From assembly GCF_016907235.1 (NCBI RefSeq), contig NZ_JAFBBO010000001.1, forward strand, positions 1,240,001 to 1,304,000: a stretch of 64,000 nt of DNA, written 5' to 3'. Position 1 is the first letter of the stretch, and each line of letters starts with the position of its first letter. The notes beneath the pieces are model-generated. The model worked only from the letters and a program-made list of their open reading frames with translations. It had not been told where the DNA came from and ran no database searches. Below, piece after piece: positions 33,464-42,496 of this stretch. The position numbers and the translations under genes were made by a program. Origin of the DNA: Oerskovia jenensis. Its GTDB lineage: Bacteria > Actinomycetota > Actinomycetes > Actinomycetales > Cellulomonadaceae.

Positions 33464-34549
33464 ATGTCCCAGGACACTTCAGCACCTGACGCAGTCGTCG
33501 TCGACGAGACGACCGTCGTGGTCGGGCCCAGCCTGCTCGCCCGGCTCGGCGCCGAAGCCTTCGGCACGTTCTTCCTCGTCCTCGCGATCCTCGGCGCCGC
33601 GCTCTACAGCGTGGGCGGCCTCGGCACCGGCACGATCGGCGTGGCTCTCGCAGGCGGCATCGCGCTGCTCGGTGGGATCGCCGCCGTCGGTCACGTCTCG
33701 GGCGGACACTTCAACCCGGCCGTGACGCTCGGCGCGGCCATCGGCGGTCGTACCGCCTGGGCCGACGTCCTGCCCTACTGGCTCGCCCAGCTCGTCGGCG
33801 GCGTCATCGCCTCGGCCGTGCTTTTCGCGACCATCCCCGCCTCCGCGCTCCCCGTGCTCCAGCAGAGCGGCCTGATCGCCGACGCGACGCAGCAGGCCTT
33901 CCTCTCCGCGACCGCCAACGGCTTCGGAGAGCACTCGCCGCTCGCGACCGCCACGAACGGCGCCTTCTCGTTCAGCGTCTGGTCCGCTCTCATCATCGAG
34001 ATCGTCGCGGCCGCGATCTTCGTCGGCGTGATCCTCGGCGTCACGGACAAGCGCTCGAACTCCAAGCTCGCGCCCGTCGCGATCGGCCTGACGCTCACGG
34101 TGCTGCTCATCGTCGTCGCACCGTTCACGAACGCCGGGCTCAACCCCGCCCGCTCCTTCGCCGCCGCGGTCTTCGCCGGCGGATGGACCTGGGGCCAGCT
34201 CTGGCTCTTCATCGTCGCCCCGCTCGCGGGCGCCGCGATCGCCGCCCTGTTCTACCGCGCGTTCGCCTTCGCCCCCGTCCAGGACGACCTCCTGGCCGAG
34301 GACGAGGTCTACGTGGTCGACGAGACCGAGGTCGTGACCGGCGACTCCGCCGGCACCGTGGGTACCGCCGGTACCGCGACGGCAGCCGCCGTCGCCGAGG
34401 GAGCGACGTCCCCCGCTACCGAGGCTCCCGGCACGGTCGAGGTGACCGAGACCGTCGAGGTCGTCGAGACCGAGACGACCGGCACCACGACCACGGGCAC
34501 CGAGCCGACCGGCGACGAGCCGACCGACGGCCCGGCCCCCAAGGTCTGA
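33464..34549 (+). CDS. aqpZ: Aquaporin (MIP family) with a long acidic C-terminal tail
   Basis: Membrane channel of 361 residues for water or small neutral solutes. About six membrane segments include both half-helix motifs, HFNPAVTLG and LNPARSFAAAVF. SGGHFNPAV and LNPAR are typical of AqpZ-like water channels, although the selectivity filter was not checked by alignment. After about residue 270 comes a tail of some 90 residues rich in Glu, Thr, Val and Gly (VETETTGTTTTGTEPTGDEP), far longer than in AqpZ, which is usually near 230 residues. ATG 33464 follows CAGGAAC. A perfect palindrome terminates the gene. Confidence 0.9.
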   Translation: MSQDTSAPDAVVVDETTVVVGPSLLARLGAEAFGTFFLVLAILGAALYSVGGLGTGTIGVALAGGIALLGGIAAVGHVSGGHFNPAVTLGAAIGGRTAWADVLPYWLAQLVGGVIASAVLFATIPASALPVLQQSGLIADATQQAFLSATANGFGEHSPLATATNGAFSFSVWSALIIEIVAAAIFVGVILGVTDKRSNSKLAPVAIGLTLTVLLIVVAPFTNAGLNPARSFAAAVFAGGWTWGQLWLFIVAPLAGAAIAALFYRAFAFAPVQDDLLAEDEVYVVDETEVVTGDSAGTVGTAGTATAAAVAEGATSPATEAPGTVEVTETVEVVETETTGTTTTGTEPTGDEPTDGPAPKV

Positions 34550-34566
34550 GCCACCGCTCGCCCTGA

Positions 34567-34610
34567 CGCCACGAGGCCCGGTCCGCAGCTGCGGACCGGG
34601 CCTCGTGGCG
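34567..34610. terminator. 44-nt perfect palindrome, bidirectional terminator
   Basis: 34567-34588 and 34589-34610 are perfect reverse complements (22 bp with AGCT at the tip), between the convergent aquaporin and DUF3017 genes. Confidence 0.85.
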
Positions 34611-34665
34611 TGTGCCAGGGCGACGGTGCCGCCGGCCGCGTCACCCGTGGCCGGCAGCGCGGACG

Positions 34666-35166
34666 TCAGATGTTGGGAACCGTCACGGCGAGGATGCCCA
34701 TCGCCCCGGCCATGACGAGGTACATGATCACGTCGGTCCACCGGGTGCGGACCGTGAGTCCCACGGGCCCGGGACCCGGCAGGAAGGCGCGGACCCCCGC
34801 ACCGACGACCAGGATCCCGACGAGGACCAGCACGCCGGCCCGGGCGCCGACGACCAGCGTGACCACCAGCGCGAGCAGCACGCCGGCGAAGACGAGCCAC
34901 ATCGCCAGGTTGCTCTGCGGAGCGGGCACGACGACCGTCGCCGGCCGGTCGAGCGGCTCGGCCCCGCCGTCCCCTCCGGCGACCCGAGGGATCCCCGCAG
35001 GGGGCGCCACGGGCGCGAGCGGTTCCGGGGAGCCGGTCGGCCCCGCCGCAGTGCCCGGCGTCTCCGCCGCGCCGTCGACCCGGTGCCACGCAGGTGCCGC
35101 CCCCGGTCGATGCTGCGTCGGGGTGCCGTTGTGCGGACCGCGCCCGGGCGCGGTGACGTCGCTCAC
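34666..35166 (-). CDS. DUF3017-type small membrane protein
   Basis: A 166-residue protein of unknown function. A Pro/Ala/Gly-rich cytoplasmic N-terminus of about 85 residues precedes three membrane segments (LAMWLVFAGVLLALVVTLVV, GVLVLVGILVVGAGVRAF, DVIMYLVMAGAMGILAVTV). Size, topology and location near mdh and purH resemble the DUF3017 family, usually found beside folD in actinobacteria; folD is not in this locus. GTG 35166 overlaps the stop of a six-codon leader at 35163-35183; GTG 35175 is an alternative start. Confidence 0.7.
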   Translation of the reverse strand: MSDVTAPGRGPHNGTPTQHRPGAAPAWHRVDGAAETPGTAAGPTGSPEPLAPVAPPAGIPRVAGGDGGAEPLDRPATVVVPAPQSNLAMWLVFAGVLLALVVTLVVGARAGVLVLVGILVVGAGVRAFLPGPGPVGLTVRTRWTDVIMYLVMAGAMGILAVTVPNI

Positions 35167-35183
35167 GCTTCCCACCAGTTCAC
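35163..35183 (-). CDS. Six-codon leaderless mini-ORF (VNWWEA) before the DUF3017 gene
   Basis: TAGGCT (35191-35196, minus strand) is followed by 7 nt and a GTG at 35183 that opens six codons, two of them Trp, ending in a TGA that overlaps the GTG of the next gene. Transcription starting there would make translation of the DUF3017 gene depend on this mini-ORF. It may be a chance arrangement. Confidence 0.3.
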   Translation of the reverse strand: MNWWEA

Positions 35184-35204
35184 GAGTCCGAGCCTACCGC
35201 CGAC

Positions 35205-35210
35205 TACCGT
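35205..35210 (+). promoter_or_regulatory. -10 box of a leaderless FAD-oxidoreductase transcript
   Basis: TACCGT lies 7 nt before GTG 35218. The divergent box TAGGCT (35191-35196, minus strand) is only 8 bp away. Confidence 0.5.
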
Positions 35211-35217
35211 AGGGATC

Positions 35218-36627
35218 GTGCCCTCACCAGTCACCACTGCTGTCCTGCCGCACTCGCGGCGCCCCGCGGCCGGGTCGGTCGTCGTCGTGGGCGCGGGCCT
35301 CGCCGGCGCCCAGACCGTCGCGGCCCTGCGGGCGCACGGCTTCACGGGGCGCGTGACGATCCTCGGGGCGGAGGGGGTGCCGCCCTACGACCGCCCGCCG
35401 CTGTCCAAGGAGCTGCTGTCCCGCCCCGAGCCCGCCTGGCTGACCGAGGAGATCGGGGTGGACGTCACCGTCCTGGCCGACGAGGTGCTGCTCGACGACC
35501 CGGCGCTCGACCTCGAACCCGGCACGGAGGAGGTCACGGTCACGACCCGCTCGGGTCGACGCGTCACGGCAGACGTCGCGGTCCTCGCGCTGGGCTCCGA
35601 GCCGGTCCGCCCGCCCGGCTGGGAGGCCGCGCTCACGCTGCACACCGCCGACGACGCCGCGCGCCTGCGCGAACGGCTCACGCCCGGCACACGGCTCGTC
35701 TCGATCGGCGCGGGCTGGATCGGTGCGGAGGTCGCGGGCGTGGCGGCCGGAGCCGGGTGCGAGGTCACGGTCGTCGAGGCCGCGCAGACCCCGCTCGAGC
35801 GCCAGCTCGGCGCCGAGGTCGGGGCGCACCTGACCCGCTGGTACGCCGACGCCGGCGCGCACCTGCTCACCGGCTCCCAGGTGCTCGAGGTGGGGCCCCG
35901 GTCCGTGGTGCTGGCGGACGGGCGCACGATCGAGGGCGACCTGGTCCTGGCCGCGGTCGGCGCCAAGCCCGCGACCGCGTGGCTCAAGGGCACGCTCCCC
36001 CTCGACCCGCGCGGCTCGATCCGGGTCAACGGCGCGGGGCGCGTGGCCCCGCCGACCGTCGCGGCGCCGTCGGGCACCTCGGGGCACCTTCCCCTCAAGG
36101 CGCTGCGCCGCCTGTACGCCGTGGGTGACTGCGCGACGCGCGACAACGCGGTGTTCGGGCCCGTGCCCGGCGGGCACTGGTCCGCCGCGCTGCACGACCC
36201 CGACGCGACGGTCCGGGCCCTCCTCGGCATCGACGAGATGCCCGCCGAGCCGCAGCCCGTCCGCGAGCTGCTGGGCCTGGCGGCCGTCGCCCAGCACGCG
36301 CCGTACGTCTTCTCGCAGCAGCTCGGGCACGACATCGCGCTGTTCGGCACGCCCTCGCCGTTCCACGAGGTGGTCTACCGCGGCGACCCGAGCGGTGGGG
36401 CCTCCGGCCACGAGGGCTGGACCGCGCTCTACCTCGAGACCGTCGCGGGCGCGCACCGGACCAACGCCGAGGGGCACCGGCTCGCGACCGTGCGCGCGAT
36501 CCTCGTGGTCGACGCGCCGCGTGAGGTGGGCCAGGTGCGCAAGCTCATGAACCGCGAGGTGCCGCTGCACGTCGACGTCACGGTCGCGACGGACCCGGCC
36601 CGCAGGCTCCGCGACGCGGTCGTCTGA
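35218..36627 (+). CDS. FAD-dependent pyridine-nucleotide oxidoreductase (ferredoxin-reductase type)
   Basis: Flavoprotein of 469 residues predicted to pass electrons between NAD(P)H and a ferredoxin or small redox protein. It has the FAD Rossmann motif VVVVGAGLAGAQTVAALRAHG near the N-terminus, the group-specific YDRPPLSKELL, a second dinucleotide motif SIGAGWIGAEVAGVAAGAG for NAD(P)H, and the late FAD motif LYAVGDCA. There is no CxxxxC disulfide, consistent with the rubredoxin/putidaredoxin-reductase subfamily. The C-terminal reductase domain (about 365-460) is present. The start is GTG 35218, with a -10 box 7 nt upstream. No partner ferredoxin is adjacent. Confidence 0.88.
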   Translation: MPSPVTTAVLPHSRRPAAGSVVVVGAGLAGAQTVAALRAHGFTGRVTILGAEGVPPYDRPPLSKELLSRPEPAWLTEEIGVDVTVLADEVLLDDPALDLEPGTEEVTVTTRSGRRVTADVAVLALGSEPVRPPGWEAALTLHTADDAARLRERLTPGTRLVSIGAGWIGAEVAGVAAGAGCEVTVVEAAQTPLERQLGAEVGAHLTRWYADAGAHLLTGSQVLEVGPRSVVLADGRTIEGDLVLAAVGAKPATAWLKGTLPLDPRGSIRVNGAGRVAPPTVAAPSGTSGHLPLKALRRLYAVGDCATRDNAVFGPVPGGHWSAALHDPDATVRALLGIDEMPAEPQPVRELLGLAAVAQHAPYVFSQQLGHDIALFGTPSPFHEVVYRGDPSGGASGHEGWTALYLETVAGAHRTNAEGHRLATVRAILVVDAPREVGQVRKLMNREVPLHVDVTVATDPARRLRDAVV

Positions 36628-36654
36628 GGGGGCGCCGGCCGCGGGTGCCCGGCT

Positions 36655-38121
36655 TCAGCCCAGACGTCCGCCGAGCCGCGCGTGCCGCCGGGCGCTGTCC
36701 TCGTTGAGCCCCACGAGGGTCAGGTTCTTGCCGAGCGACGCGTACCTGGTGCTGACCGCGTCGAGCGTCGCGACGCTCGACGCGTCCCACACGTGCGCGC
36801 CGCTCAGGTCGATCGTGACGTCGTCCGGGTCGGTCGCGTACGCGAACTGGTGCACCAGGTCGTTCGACGACGCGAAGAACAGGGCGCCCGTCACGCGGTA
36901 GGTGCGCTCGCCGTCGGGCCCGTCCTCGCTCGTGACCTGCGTCAGGTGCGCGACCCTCCGTGCGAACGCGACCATCGCGACCAGGACACCGCTCACCACG
37001 CCGAACGCGAGGTTGTGCGTCACGACCGTCACGACGACCGTGACGAGCATGACGGCCGTCTCGCTCCAGGGCATGCGCCGCAGCGTGCTGGGCCGGACCG
37101 AGTGCCAGTCGAACGTCGCGACGCACACCATGAGCATGACCGCGACGAGCGCTGCCATGGGGATGAGGGCCACCAGGTCGCCCAGGGCCACGACGAGCAC
37201 CAGGAGGAAGACCCCGGCCAGGAACGTCGACAACCGGGTGCGCGCGCCCGAGACCTTGACGTTGATCATGGTCTGCCCGATCATCGCGCAGCCACCCATG
37301 CCGCCGAAGAGACCCGTGACGATGTTCGCACCGCCCTGCCCCCAGGCCTCGCGCGTCCTGCTCGACCCCGTGTCGGTGATCTCGTCGACGAGCGTGGCCG
37401 TCATGAGCGACTCGAGCAGCCCGACGAGCGCCATGCCCAGCGCGTAGGGCGCGATGGTGCGCAGCGTCTCGAGGGTCCAGGGGACGTCGGGCCAGAAGAG
37501 CGAGGGCAACGAGTCGGGCAGCGCGCCCTGGTCGCCGACCGTCGGGACGTGCGCCCCGGACAGGACCACCGCGGCCGTGAGGGCGACGATCGCGACCAGC
37601 GGGGCAGGGACGACCGTCGTCCATCGCGGGAGCCCGACGATGATCGCGATCCCCGCCGCGACCAGCGGGTAGACGAGCCACGGGACGGCGACGAGCTGCG
37701 GGAGCTGAGCCAGTGCCACGAGGATCGCGAGCGCGTTGACGAACCCGACCATGACCGAGCGGGGGATGAACCGCAGCAGCCTCACGACCCCGAGCAGGGC
37801 CAGCACGATCTGGATCATCCCCGCGAGCAGGACCGTCGCGACGAGGTGGTCGAAACCGTGCTCGCGCATCACGGGCGCGATCACGAGGGCCACGGCTCCG
37901 GTCGCGGCCGAGATCATCGCGGGGCGCCCGCCCAGGAACGCGATGGACACCGCCATGGTGAACGACGCGAAGAGCCCCACGCGCGGGTCCACGCCCGCGA
38001 TGATCGAGAACGAGATCGCCTCGGGGATCAGGGCCAGCGCGACGACGAGGCCGCCCAGGACCTCGGTGCGCAGGAGCCGGGGCGAACGCAGCGCAGCGAC
38101 GACGGTGAGGGGGGTGCTCAT
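36655..38121 (-). CDS. SulP-family anion transporter with C-terminal STAS domain
   Basis: Membrane transporter of 488 residues. About ten to twelve membrane segments form the SulP/SLC26 core ([29 protein letters not shown] is the signature block; [21 protein letters not shown] is the second conserved loop), followed by a STAS domain (about 390-488). Members carry sulfate, bicarbonate or dicarboxylates. Sulfate is attractive given the sulfur operon in this window, but that operon is 15 kb away and bicarbonate cannot be excluded. ATG 38121 follows CAGGAG; the upstream extension is not membrane-like. Confidence 0.9.
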   Translation of the reverse strand: MSTPLTVVAALRSPRLLRTEVLGGLVVALALIPEAISFSIIAGVDPRVGLFASFTMAVSIAFLGGRPAMISAATGAVALVIAPVMREHGFDHLVATVLLAGMIQIVLALLGVVRLLRFIPRSVMVGFVNALAILVALAQLPQLVAVPWLVYPLVAAGIAIIVGLPRWTTVVPAPLVAIVALTAAVVLSGAHVPTVGDQGALPDSLPSLFWPDVPWTLETLRTIAPYALGMALVGLLESLMTATLVDEITDTGSSRTREAWGQGGANIVTGLFGGMGGCAMIGQTMINVKVSGARTRLSTFLAGVFLLVLVVALGDLVALIPMAALVAVMLMVCVATFDWHSVRPSTLRRMPWSETAVMLVTVVVTVVTHNLAFGVVSGVLVAMVAFARRVAHLTQVTSEDGPDGERTYRVTGALFFASSNDLVHQFAYATDPDDVTIDLSGAHVWDASSVATLDAVSTRYASLGKNLTLVGLNEDSARRHARLGGRLG

Positions 38122-38223
38122 GACGGACTCCTGGGGGTGTGGGGCGATCGAGCTGCCCCTCCGGGAGTCGAACGGTGCGGTGTCGCTGCACGGCCACACG
38201 GTCGCCGCGCCCGGTCGGGGCCC

Positions 38224-38241
38224 GACGACCGCGCGGTCGTC
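38224..38241 (-). terminator. Palindrome after purH
   Basis: An 18-bp perfect palindrome (GACGACC/GGTCGTC with a GCGC tip) lies 12 nt after the purH stop codon; possible terminator. Confidence 0.5.
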
Positions 38242-38252
38242 AACGGGACGGG

Positions 38253-39911
38253 TCAGTGCGCGAAGTGGCGCGTACCCGTCAGGTAGAGCGTGACGCCGGC
38301 GACCTGCGCGGCCGCGATGACCTCGTCGTCACGGACCGACCCACCGGGCTGCACGACGGCCTTGACGCCCGCGTCGAGCAGGACCTGCAGGCCGTCGGCG
38401 AAGGGGAAGAACGCGTCGGACGCGGCGACCGAGCCGCGTGCGCGCTCCTCGCCGTCGGCGCCGAGCGTGTTGGCACGCTCGACCGACAGGCGGCACGAGT
38501 CGACGCGGTTGACCTGGCCCATGCCGATGCCGACCGCTGCCCCGCCCTTGGCGAGCAGGATCGCGTTCGACTTCGCGGCACGCACGGCCCGCCACGCGAA
38601 CTCGAGGTCCGCGAGCGTCTCGGCGTCCGCGGCCTCGCCCGTCGCGAGCGTCCACGACGCGGGGCTGTCGCCACCGGTCTCGGACGCGGCGTCGATCCGG
38701 TCGACCTGCTGCATGAGCAGCCCCCCCGAGATGGGCCGGATCTCGACGCCCGCGCTCGGGGCGCCGTCGACCTGGAGCAGGCGGATGTTCTTCTTGCGCG
38801 AGAGGATCTCGAGCGCCTCGGGCTCGTAGCCCGGGGCCACGACGACCTCGGTGAACACGCCCGCGATCTGCTCGGCCGCGGCTGCGCTCACCACGGCGTT
38901 GGTCGCGATGACGCCGCCGAACGCGGAGACCGGGTCGGTCGCGTGGGCCTTGGCGTGCGCGTCGGCGACGTAGGCGCCGACCGCGACGCCGCACGGGTTG
39001 GCGTGCTTGATGATCGCGACCGTCGGGGCGTCACCGTGGTCGTGCGCGGCACGCCACGCGGCGTCCGCGTCGACGTAGTTGTTGTAGCTCATGGCCTTGC
39101 CGTGGAGCTGGGTCGCCTGCGCGAGGCCCGAGGCGCCGTGCCCGGTGGTGTAGAGCGCGGCACGCTGGTGCGGGTTCTCGCCGTAGCGCAGCACGTCCGA
39201 GCGGTCCCAGGTGGCACCGACCCAGGCGGGGAAGCCGGTGTGGACGGTCTCGCCGTCGACCTCCGCGGCATCCGTGGGAGCGACGACGCTGCTCATCCAC
39301 GACGCCACCGCCACGTCGTAGGTCGCGGTGTGCACGAACGCCCGCGCCGCGAGCGCCTTGCGCTGGGCGTAGGTGAAGCCACCGGCCTGGACCGCGGCGA
39401 CCACGTCGCCGTACGCGGCCGGGTCGACGACGACTGCCACGCTCGGGTGGTTCTTGGCCGCGGCGCGGACCATCGAGGGGCCGCCGATGTCGATCTGCTC
39501 GATCACGGCGTCCGGCCCGGCGCCCGAGGCCACCGTGTCCGCGAACGGGTACAGGTTGACGACCACGAGCTCGAACGGTGCGATCTCGAGCTGCGCCAGC
39601 TGGTCGAGGTGGTCCTGCTTGCGGGTGTCCGCGAGGATGCCGGCGTGCACGCGCGGGTGCAGCGTCTTGACGCGCCCCTCGAGGCACTCGGGGAAGCCCG
39701 TGAGGTCCTCGACCTTGGTCACGGGGACACCGGCCGCGGCGATCGTCGACGCGGTCGAGCCGGTCGAGACGAGCTCGACGCCCGCGGCGTGCAGGGCAGT
39801 GGCGAGCTCGACGAGGCCGGTCTTGTCGTAGACGCTCAGCAGCGCGCGGCGCACGGGGCGCTGGGCGTCGTCGGCGATCTGGATCTCGGGAGAGGTGGGG
39901 GCTGCGGACAC
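38253..39911 (-). CDS. purH: AICAR transformylase / IMP cyclohydrolase
   Basis: Bifunctional enzyme of 552 residues catalysing the last two steps of IMP synthesis. The N-terminal cyclohydrolase (about 15-160) has [27 protein letters not shown] and [14 protein letters not shown]. The C-terminal formyltransferase has [13 protein letters not shown] and the catalytic [11 protein letters not shown], and ends [16 protein letters not shown] 39911 follows AGGAGC; an ATG further upstream (40016) leads through non-homologous sequence. In many actinobacteria purN and purH are adjacent; here three genes separate them. Confidence 0.96.
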   Translation of the reverse strand: MSAAPTSPEIQIADDAQRPVRRALLSVYDKTGLVELATALHAAGVELVSTGSTASTIAAAGVPVTKVEDLTGFPECLEGRVKTLHPRVHAGILADTRKQDHLDQLAQLEIAPFELVVVNLYPFADTVASGAGPDAVIEQIDIGGPSMVRAAAKNHPSVAVVVDPAAYGDVVAAVQAGGFTYAQRKALAARAFVHTATYDVAVASWMSSVVAPTDAAEVDGETVHTGFPAWVGATWDRSDVLRYGENPHQRAALYTTGHGASGLAQATQLHGKAMSYNNYVDADAAWRAAHDHGDAPTVAIIKHANPCGVAVGAYVADAHAKAHATDPVSAFGGVIATNAVVSAAAAEQIAGVFTEVVVAPGYEPEALEILSRKKNIRLLQVDGAPSAGVEIRPISGGLLMQQVDRIDAASETGGDSPASWTLATGEAADAETLADLEFAWRAVRAAKSNAILLAKGGAAVGIGMGQVNRVDSCRLSVERANTLGADGEERARGSVAASDAFFPFADGLQVLLDAGVKAVVQPGGSVRDDEVIAAAQVAGVTLYLTGTRHFAH

Positions 39912-40316
39912 GAGGGGCTCCTGTGGGTCAGCGGGTCGCGGAATTCCGGTCACCAGGCGCCCAGGCGGACGACGCACCAACAGGTCGTTCGGACGCTCCC
40001 CGGTGGTCGTTCCCACCCTCGCCAGTCGCGGCCGCCTCCGATCCTACCGCGCCCTGTTCGCAGCGGGTCTCGCCGGGATCCGCCCCCTGCCCGACGGCGT
40101 CACGCACCCGGGGCGACCCGCTCGCCCAGGGCGCGTGGCGCCGTCGGGCCGCGTGCGGGTCGTGCGAGCAACGGGGGTCGAGCGCTCCCTGGCCTCGCCC
40201 ACGCTGCGCCGCTGCCTGCGAGATGCGGCCATCTGGGGTCGAGGAATACGCAGGACCCCGGACAGCCGCATCTCGAGGGTGCGTCCTGCGACTCGGTACG
40301 CGGCGACGGACCGGTG
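39912..40316. other. Intergenic region between purH and the SRPBCC gene with two large inverted repeats
   Basis: This 405-bp stretch has no convincing gene. It holds a 17-bp inverted repeat with one mismatch (40089-40105 and 40133-40149) and a nested structure (40219-40275). The purH promoter must lie here but was not recognised. Confidence 0.5.
40219..40275 (-). terminator. Nested two-stem structure after the SRPBCC gene
   Basis: Outer arms 40219-40229 and 40265-40275 (11 bp, perfect) enclose inner arms 40235-40240 and 40254-40259 (6 bp, perfect). It begins 41 nt after the SRPBCC stop and may be its terminator or a structured RNA. Confidence 0.45.
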
Positions 40317-40805
40317 TCAGGCGACGACGTCCGAGGCCAGCAGCTCGTCGAGACGGTCGTAGCCCTCGCTCATGCCGTCGGCCATGCCCGAGCCGACCAT
40401 GGCGTCGCGGGACTCGACCGACTGGTGGACCGAGCGCGTGATGATCCTGGTCCTGCCGTCCGGCAGGTCCTCGAACGTGACCTCGTCGAGGCTCACGTGC
40501 CCGGGGGCGCCAGCGAACTCGAAGGTCTGGACGGCCCGGGTGTCCGGCACGACCGAGTGGAACGTGCCGAAGAACCCGTACTCCTCCTCGCCCGCGCGGT
40601 GCGCATAGGCCCACGAGCCGCCTGTCCGGGCGTCCCAGTGGTCGAGGACCATCTCGTAGCGACGGGGGCCGAGCCACTGCGTGACGAGCGTCGGGTCGGT
40701 GAAGGCCCGGAACACGAGGGCCCGCGGGGCGTCGACGTCGCGCACGACCTCGATGAAGGGCGTCCCCGGAGGGGCCGTGACGGTCGTGGGGTGCGTGCTG
40801 CTCAT
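40317..40805 (-). CDS. SRPBCC/AHSA1-domain protein
   Basis: A 162-residue cytoplasmic protein with the START-like hydrophobic-pocket fold (Hsp90 ATPase activator homolog 1 family). Markers are VVRDVDAPRALVFRAFTDPTLVTQWLGP, GGSWAYAHRAGEEEYGFFGTFHSVVPD and the C-terminal GMSEGYDRLDELLAS. Such proteins are very often paired with an ArsR repressor, as here: its ATG overlaps the ArsR stop (ATGA, 802-805 of 40 kb). The bound ligand is not known. Confidence 0.88.
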   Translation of the reverse strand: MSSTHPTTVTAPPGTPFIEVVRDVDAPRALVFRAFTDPTLVTQWLGPRRYEMVLDHWDARTGGSWAYAHRAGEEEYGFFGTFHSVVPDTRAVQTFEFAGAPGHVSLDEVTFEDLPDGRTRIITRSVHQSVESRDAMVGSGMADGMSEGYDRLDELLASDVVA

Positions 40806-41182
40806 GACTGCTCCTTCGATGGGTCCGACGACGGTGCCTGGAGCCGCCCGAGGAGGGCGTCGAGCCGGCGGTACTGCCGCTCCGCGGTGAGCCGGTACTC
40901 GTCGATCCACGCCGTGAGCCGTTCGAGCGCGGCGGGGTCGAGGTGGCAGGGTCGTCGTTGGCCGTCCCGGGTGCGGGTGATGAGGCCCGCGGTCTCGAGG
41001 ACCTGGATGTGCCGGGAGACGGCCTGCTTGGTGATGGGGAAGGGTGCGGCGAGCTCGTTGACCGTGGCCGGCCCCCTGGACAGCGTGGCGACGATGCTCC
41101 GGCGGACCGGGTCGGCCAGCGCGAGGAACGCGCGGTCGAGGTCGGCGGCCGTCTCGTCGTGCGGGTCGTCCAGGAGGGTCAT
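40802..41182 (-). CDS. ArsR-family winged-helix repressor
   Basis: DNA-binding regulator of 126 residues (FLALADPVRRSIVATLSRGPATVNELAAPFPITKQAVSRHIQVLETAGLITRTRDGQRRPCHLDP). It lacks the metal-binding ELCVCDL motif, so it is of the non-metal type that accompanies SRPBCC proteins. ATG 41182 was chosen over ATG 41221 because the best promoter (TTGACC, 18 bp, TACGTT) puts the transcription start near 41213, downstream of 41221, and AGCAGG precedes 41182. It probably represses its own operon through the GTTGATCAAC palindrome. Confidence 0.88.
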   Translation of the reverse strand: MTLLDDPHDETAADLDRAFLALADPVRRSIVATLSRGPATVNELAAPFPITKQAVSRHIQVLETAGLITRTRDGQRRPCHLDPAALERLTAWIDEYRLTAERQYRRLDALLGRLQAPSSDPSKEQS

Positions 41183-41198
41183 GTCGGCCTGCTCGTCG

Positions 41199-41249
41199 TG
41201 ATCAACAGTTACGTTGATCAACGTACTCGTTGACTATGGGTCTGGTCAA
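41199..41249 (-). promoter_or_regulatory. arsR promoter and palindromic operator
   Basis: On the minus strand -35 TTGACC (41244-41249) and -10 TACGTT (41220-41225) are 18 bp apart. GTTGATCAAC (41213-41222), a perfect 10-bp palindrome, covers the -10 box and start site, and a TGATCAAC copy lies at 41199-41206. Confidence 0.65.
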
Positions 41250-41381
41250 GAGCCCCGGGCACCGCTCTGCCGCGAGACGGGTCCTCCCGTCCGAGACGGG
41301 TCCGCCGGACCGTGGTCCAAGCACCCGTGTCGGACCGAAGCACCCGTCTCGTGCGACGCGTCGCCGCACGACGCCCGCGCG

Positions 41382-42392
41382 TCACCACCGGTTGACGCGG
41401 ACCCGGACCACCCCGTCGGGGTCAGGGCAGGCCGCCCGGTGCAGCAGCATCGGCAGCGCCTCGTCGACCGTTCCCGGGACGGCGAACCCGCCGACCGCAC
41501 CGGCGAGGCGCCCCTCGATCCCCGTCAGGCTGTCCTCGTCGATCCGCACCGAGCGCACCGCGCCGTCCGCCGCGAGGTAGATGAGGTCCCGCTGCGGGTC
41601 GTCGTCCTCGTCGACGATCCCGTGCAGCACCGCCGCGACGTCGGGGGACACGTCCGGCCAGACCTCCACCACGGCCCGCGGGCGGAACACCGGCCGGCGA
41701 CCGCCCTCCACGATCCGGTGCCAACGGCTCCACCCGCAGTGCTCCTGGACGAGCACACCCCCGCGCTCACGGACCAGGTCGTCGACCGTCACCCAGAACG
41801 CCTCGTCGACCGGCGGCGGATCAACCAGCTCCGCCATCGCGTCCGCGGTCGTCGGGTCGTACGGGGACTCGTGGATCCGGATCGGGAACAGACCGGACGC
41901 CGCGACGGCCTCGACCGCCGACAGGCACGGCGCCGACGCCCCGATGTACGTGTAGAGGTCGTAGCCCGTGTGCACGAACATGCGCCCCTCGGCCTCGAAG
42001 CGGCACCACAGCGTCGGCTCCTCGGGCGCGGGGGGATCGACGTTCTCGGCACGCAATGCCTCCCGCACCAGGAGCCTGGCCCCGTCGATGTCCACGGTCG
42101 CGCCGTCGTAGCAGCCCTCGAGGCGTGGCCCGAAGAGCCGGGCCAGGACGCTCCCCGGGGCGGCTTCTGGGGCGTCCGCGATGTCGCGCCGCATGTCCAC
42201 GACCTCGATGTCGCGCAGCGTCAGCCGCTCGACCCCGAGCTCGCGCGCGAAGGTCGAGATCGCGTCGAGGTAGGCCGCCTCGATCGAGCCGTCGACGTCC
42301 GGGCGCTCGTCCCAGTCGACGGTCCCGTCGGGCTGGACGGTCCGCGTCGCGGGGTCCCACGTGGTGACCTTGTAGGTGAACGGGAGCTGCAC
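41382..42392 (-). CDS. Hypothetical protein
   Basis: A 336-residue soluble protein that I do not recognise. It begins VQLPFTYKVTTWDPATRTVQPDG at GTG 42392, 8 nt after GAGGAG. It is rich in acidic residues and aromatic patches (FVHTGYDLYTYIG, QEHCGWSRWHRIVEGGRRPVFRPRAVVEVWPD), without a signal peptide or membrane segment. The C-terminal third (DLIYLAADGAVRSVRIDEDSL) looks like beta strands. It sits between purN and the ArsR pair on the same strand. An N-terminal segment mentioning a residue-by-residue context (WDERPDVDGSIEAAYLDAISTF) may be a separate helical domain. Confidence 0.7.
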   Translation of the reverse strand: MQLPFTYKVTTWDPATRTVQPDGTVDWDERPDVDGSIEAAYLDAISTFARELGVERLTLRDIEVVDMRRDIADAPEAAPGSVLARLFGPRLEGCYDGATVDIDGARLLVREALRAENVDPPAPEEPTLWCRFEAEGRMFVHTGYDLYTYIGASAPCLSAVEAVAASGLFPIRIHESPYDPTTADAMAELVDPPPVDEAFWVTVDDLVRERGGVLVQEHCGWSRWHRIVEGGRRPVFRPRAVVEVWPDVSPDVAAVLHGIVDEDDDPQRDLIYLAADGAVRSVRIDEDSLTGIEGRLAGAVGGFAVPGTVDEALPMLLHRAACPDPDGVVRVRVNRW

Positions 42393-42421
42393 GGATGGTC
42401 CTCCTCGACGTATCGCGCGGC

Positions 42422-42471
42422 GAGTTGTCAGAACGAGCGTGCCCTCGAGCTCACGCTCATTCTGACAACTC
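42422..42471 (-). terminator. 20-bp inverted repeat between purN and the hypothetical gene
   Basis: Arms 42422-42441 and 42452-42471 match at 19 of 20 positions around a 10-nt loop that contains CTCGAG. It lies 26 nt after the purN stop codon and 30 nt before the next start, and probably terminates purN. Confidence 0.65.
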
Positions 42472-42496
42472 CGCTCGCGGGTGGTTCCGCGCAGGC

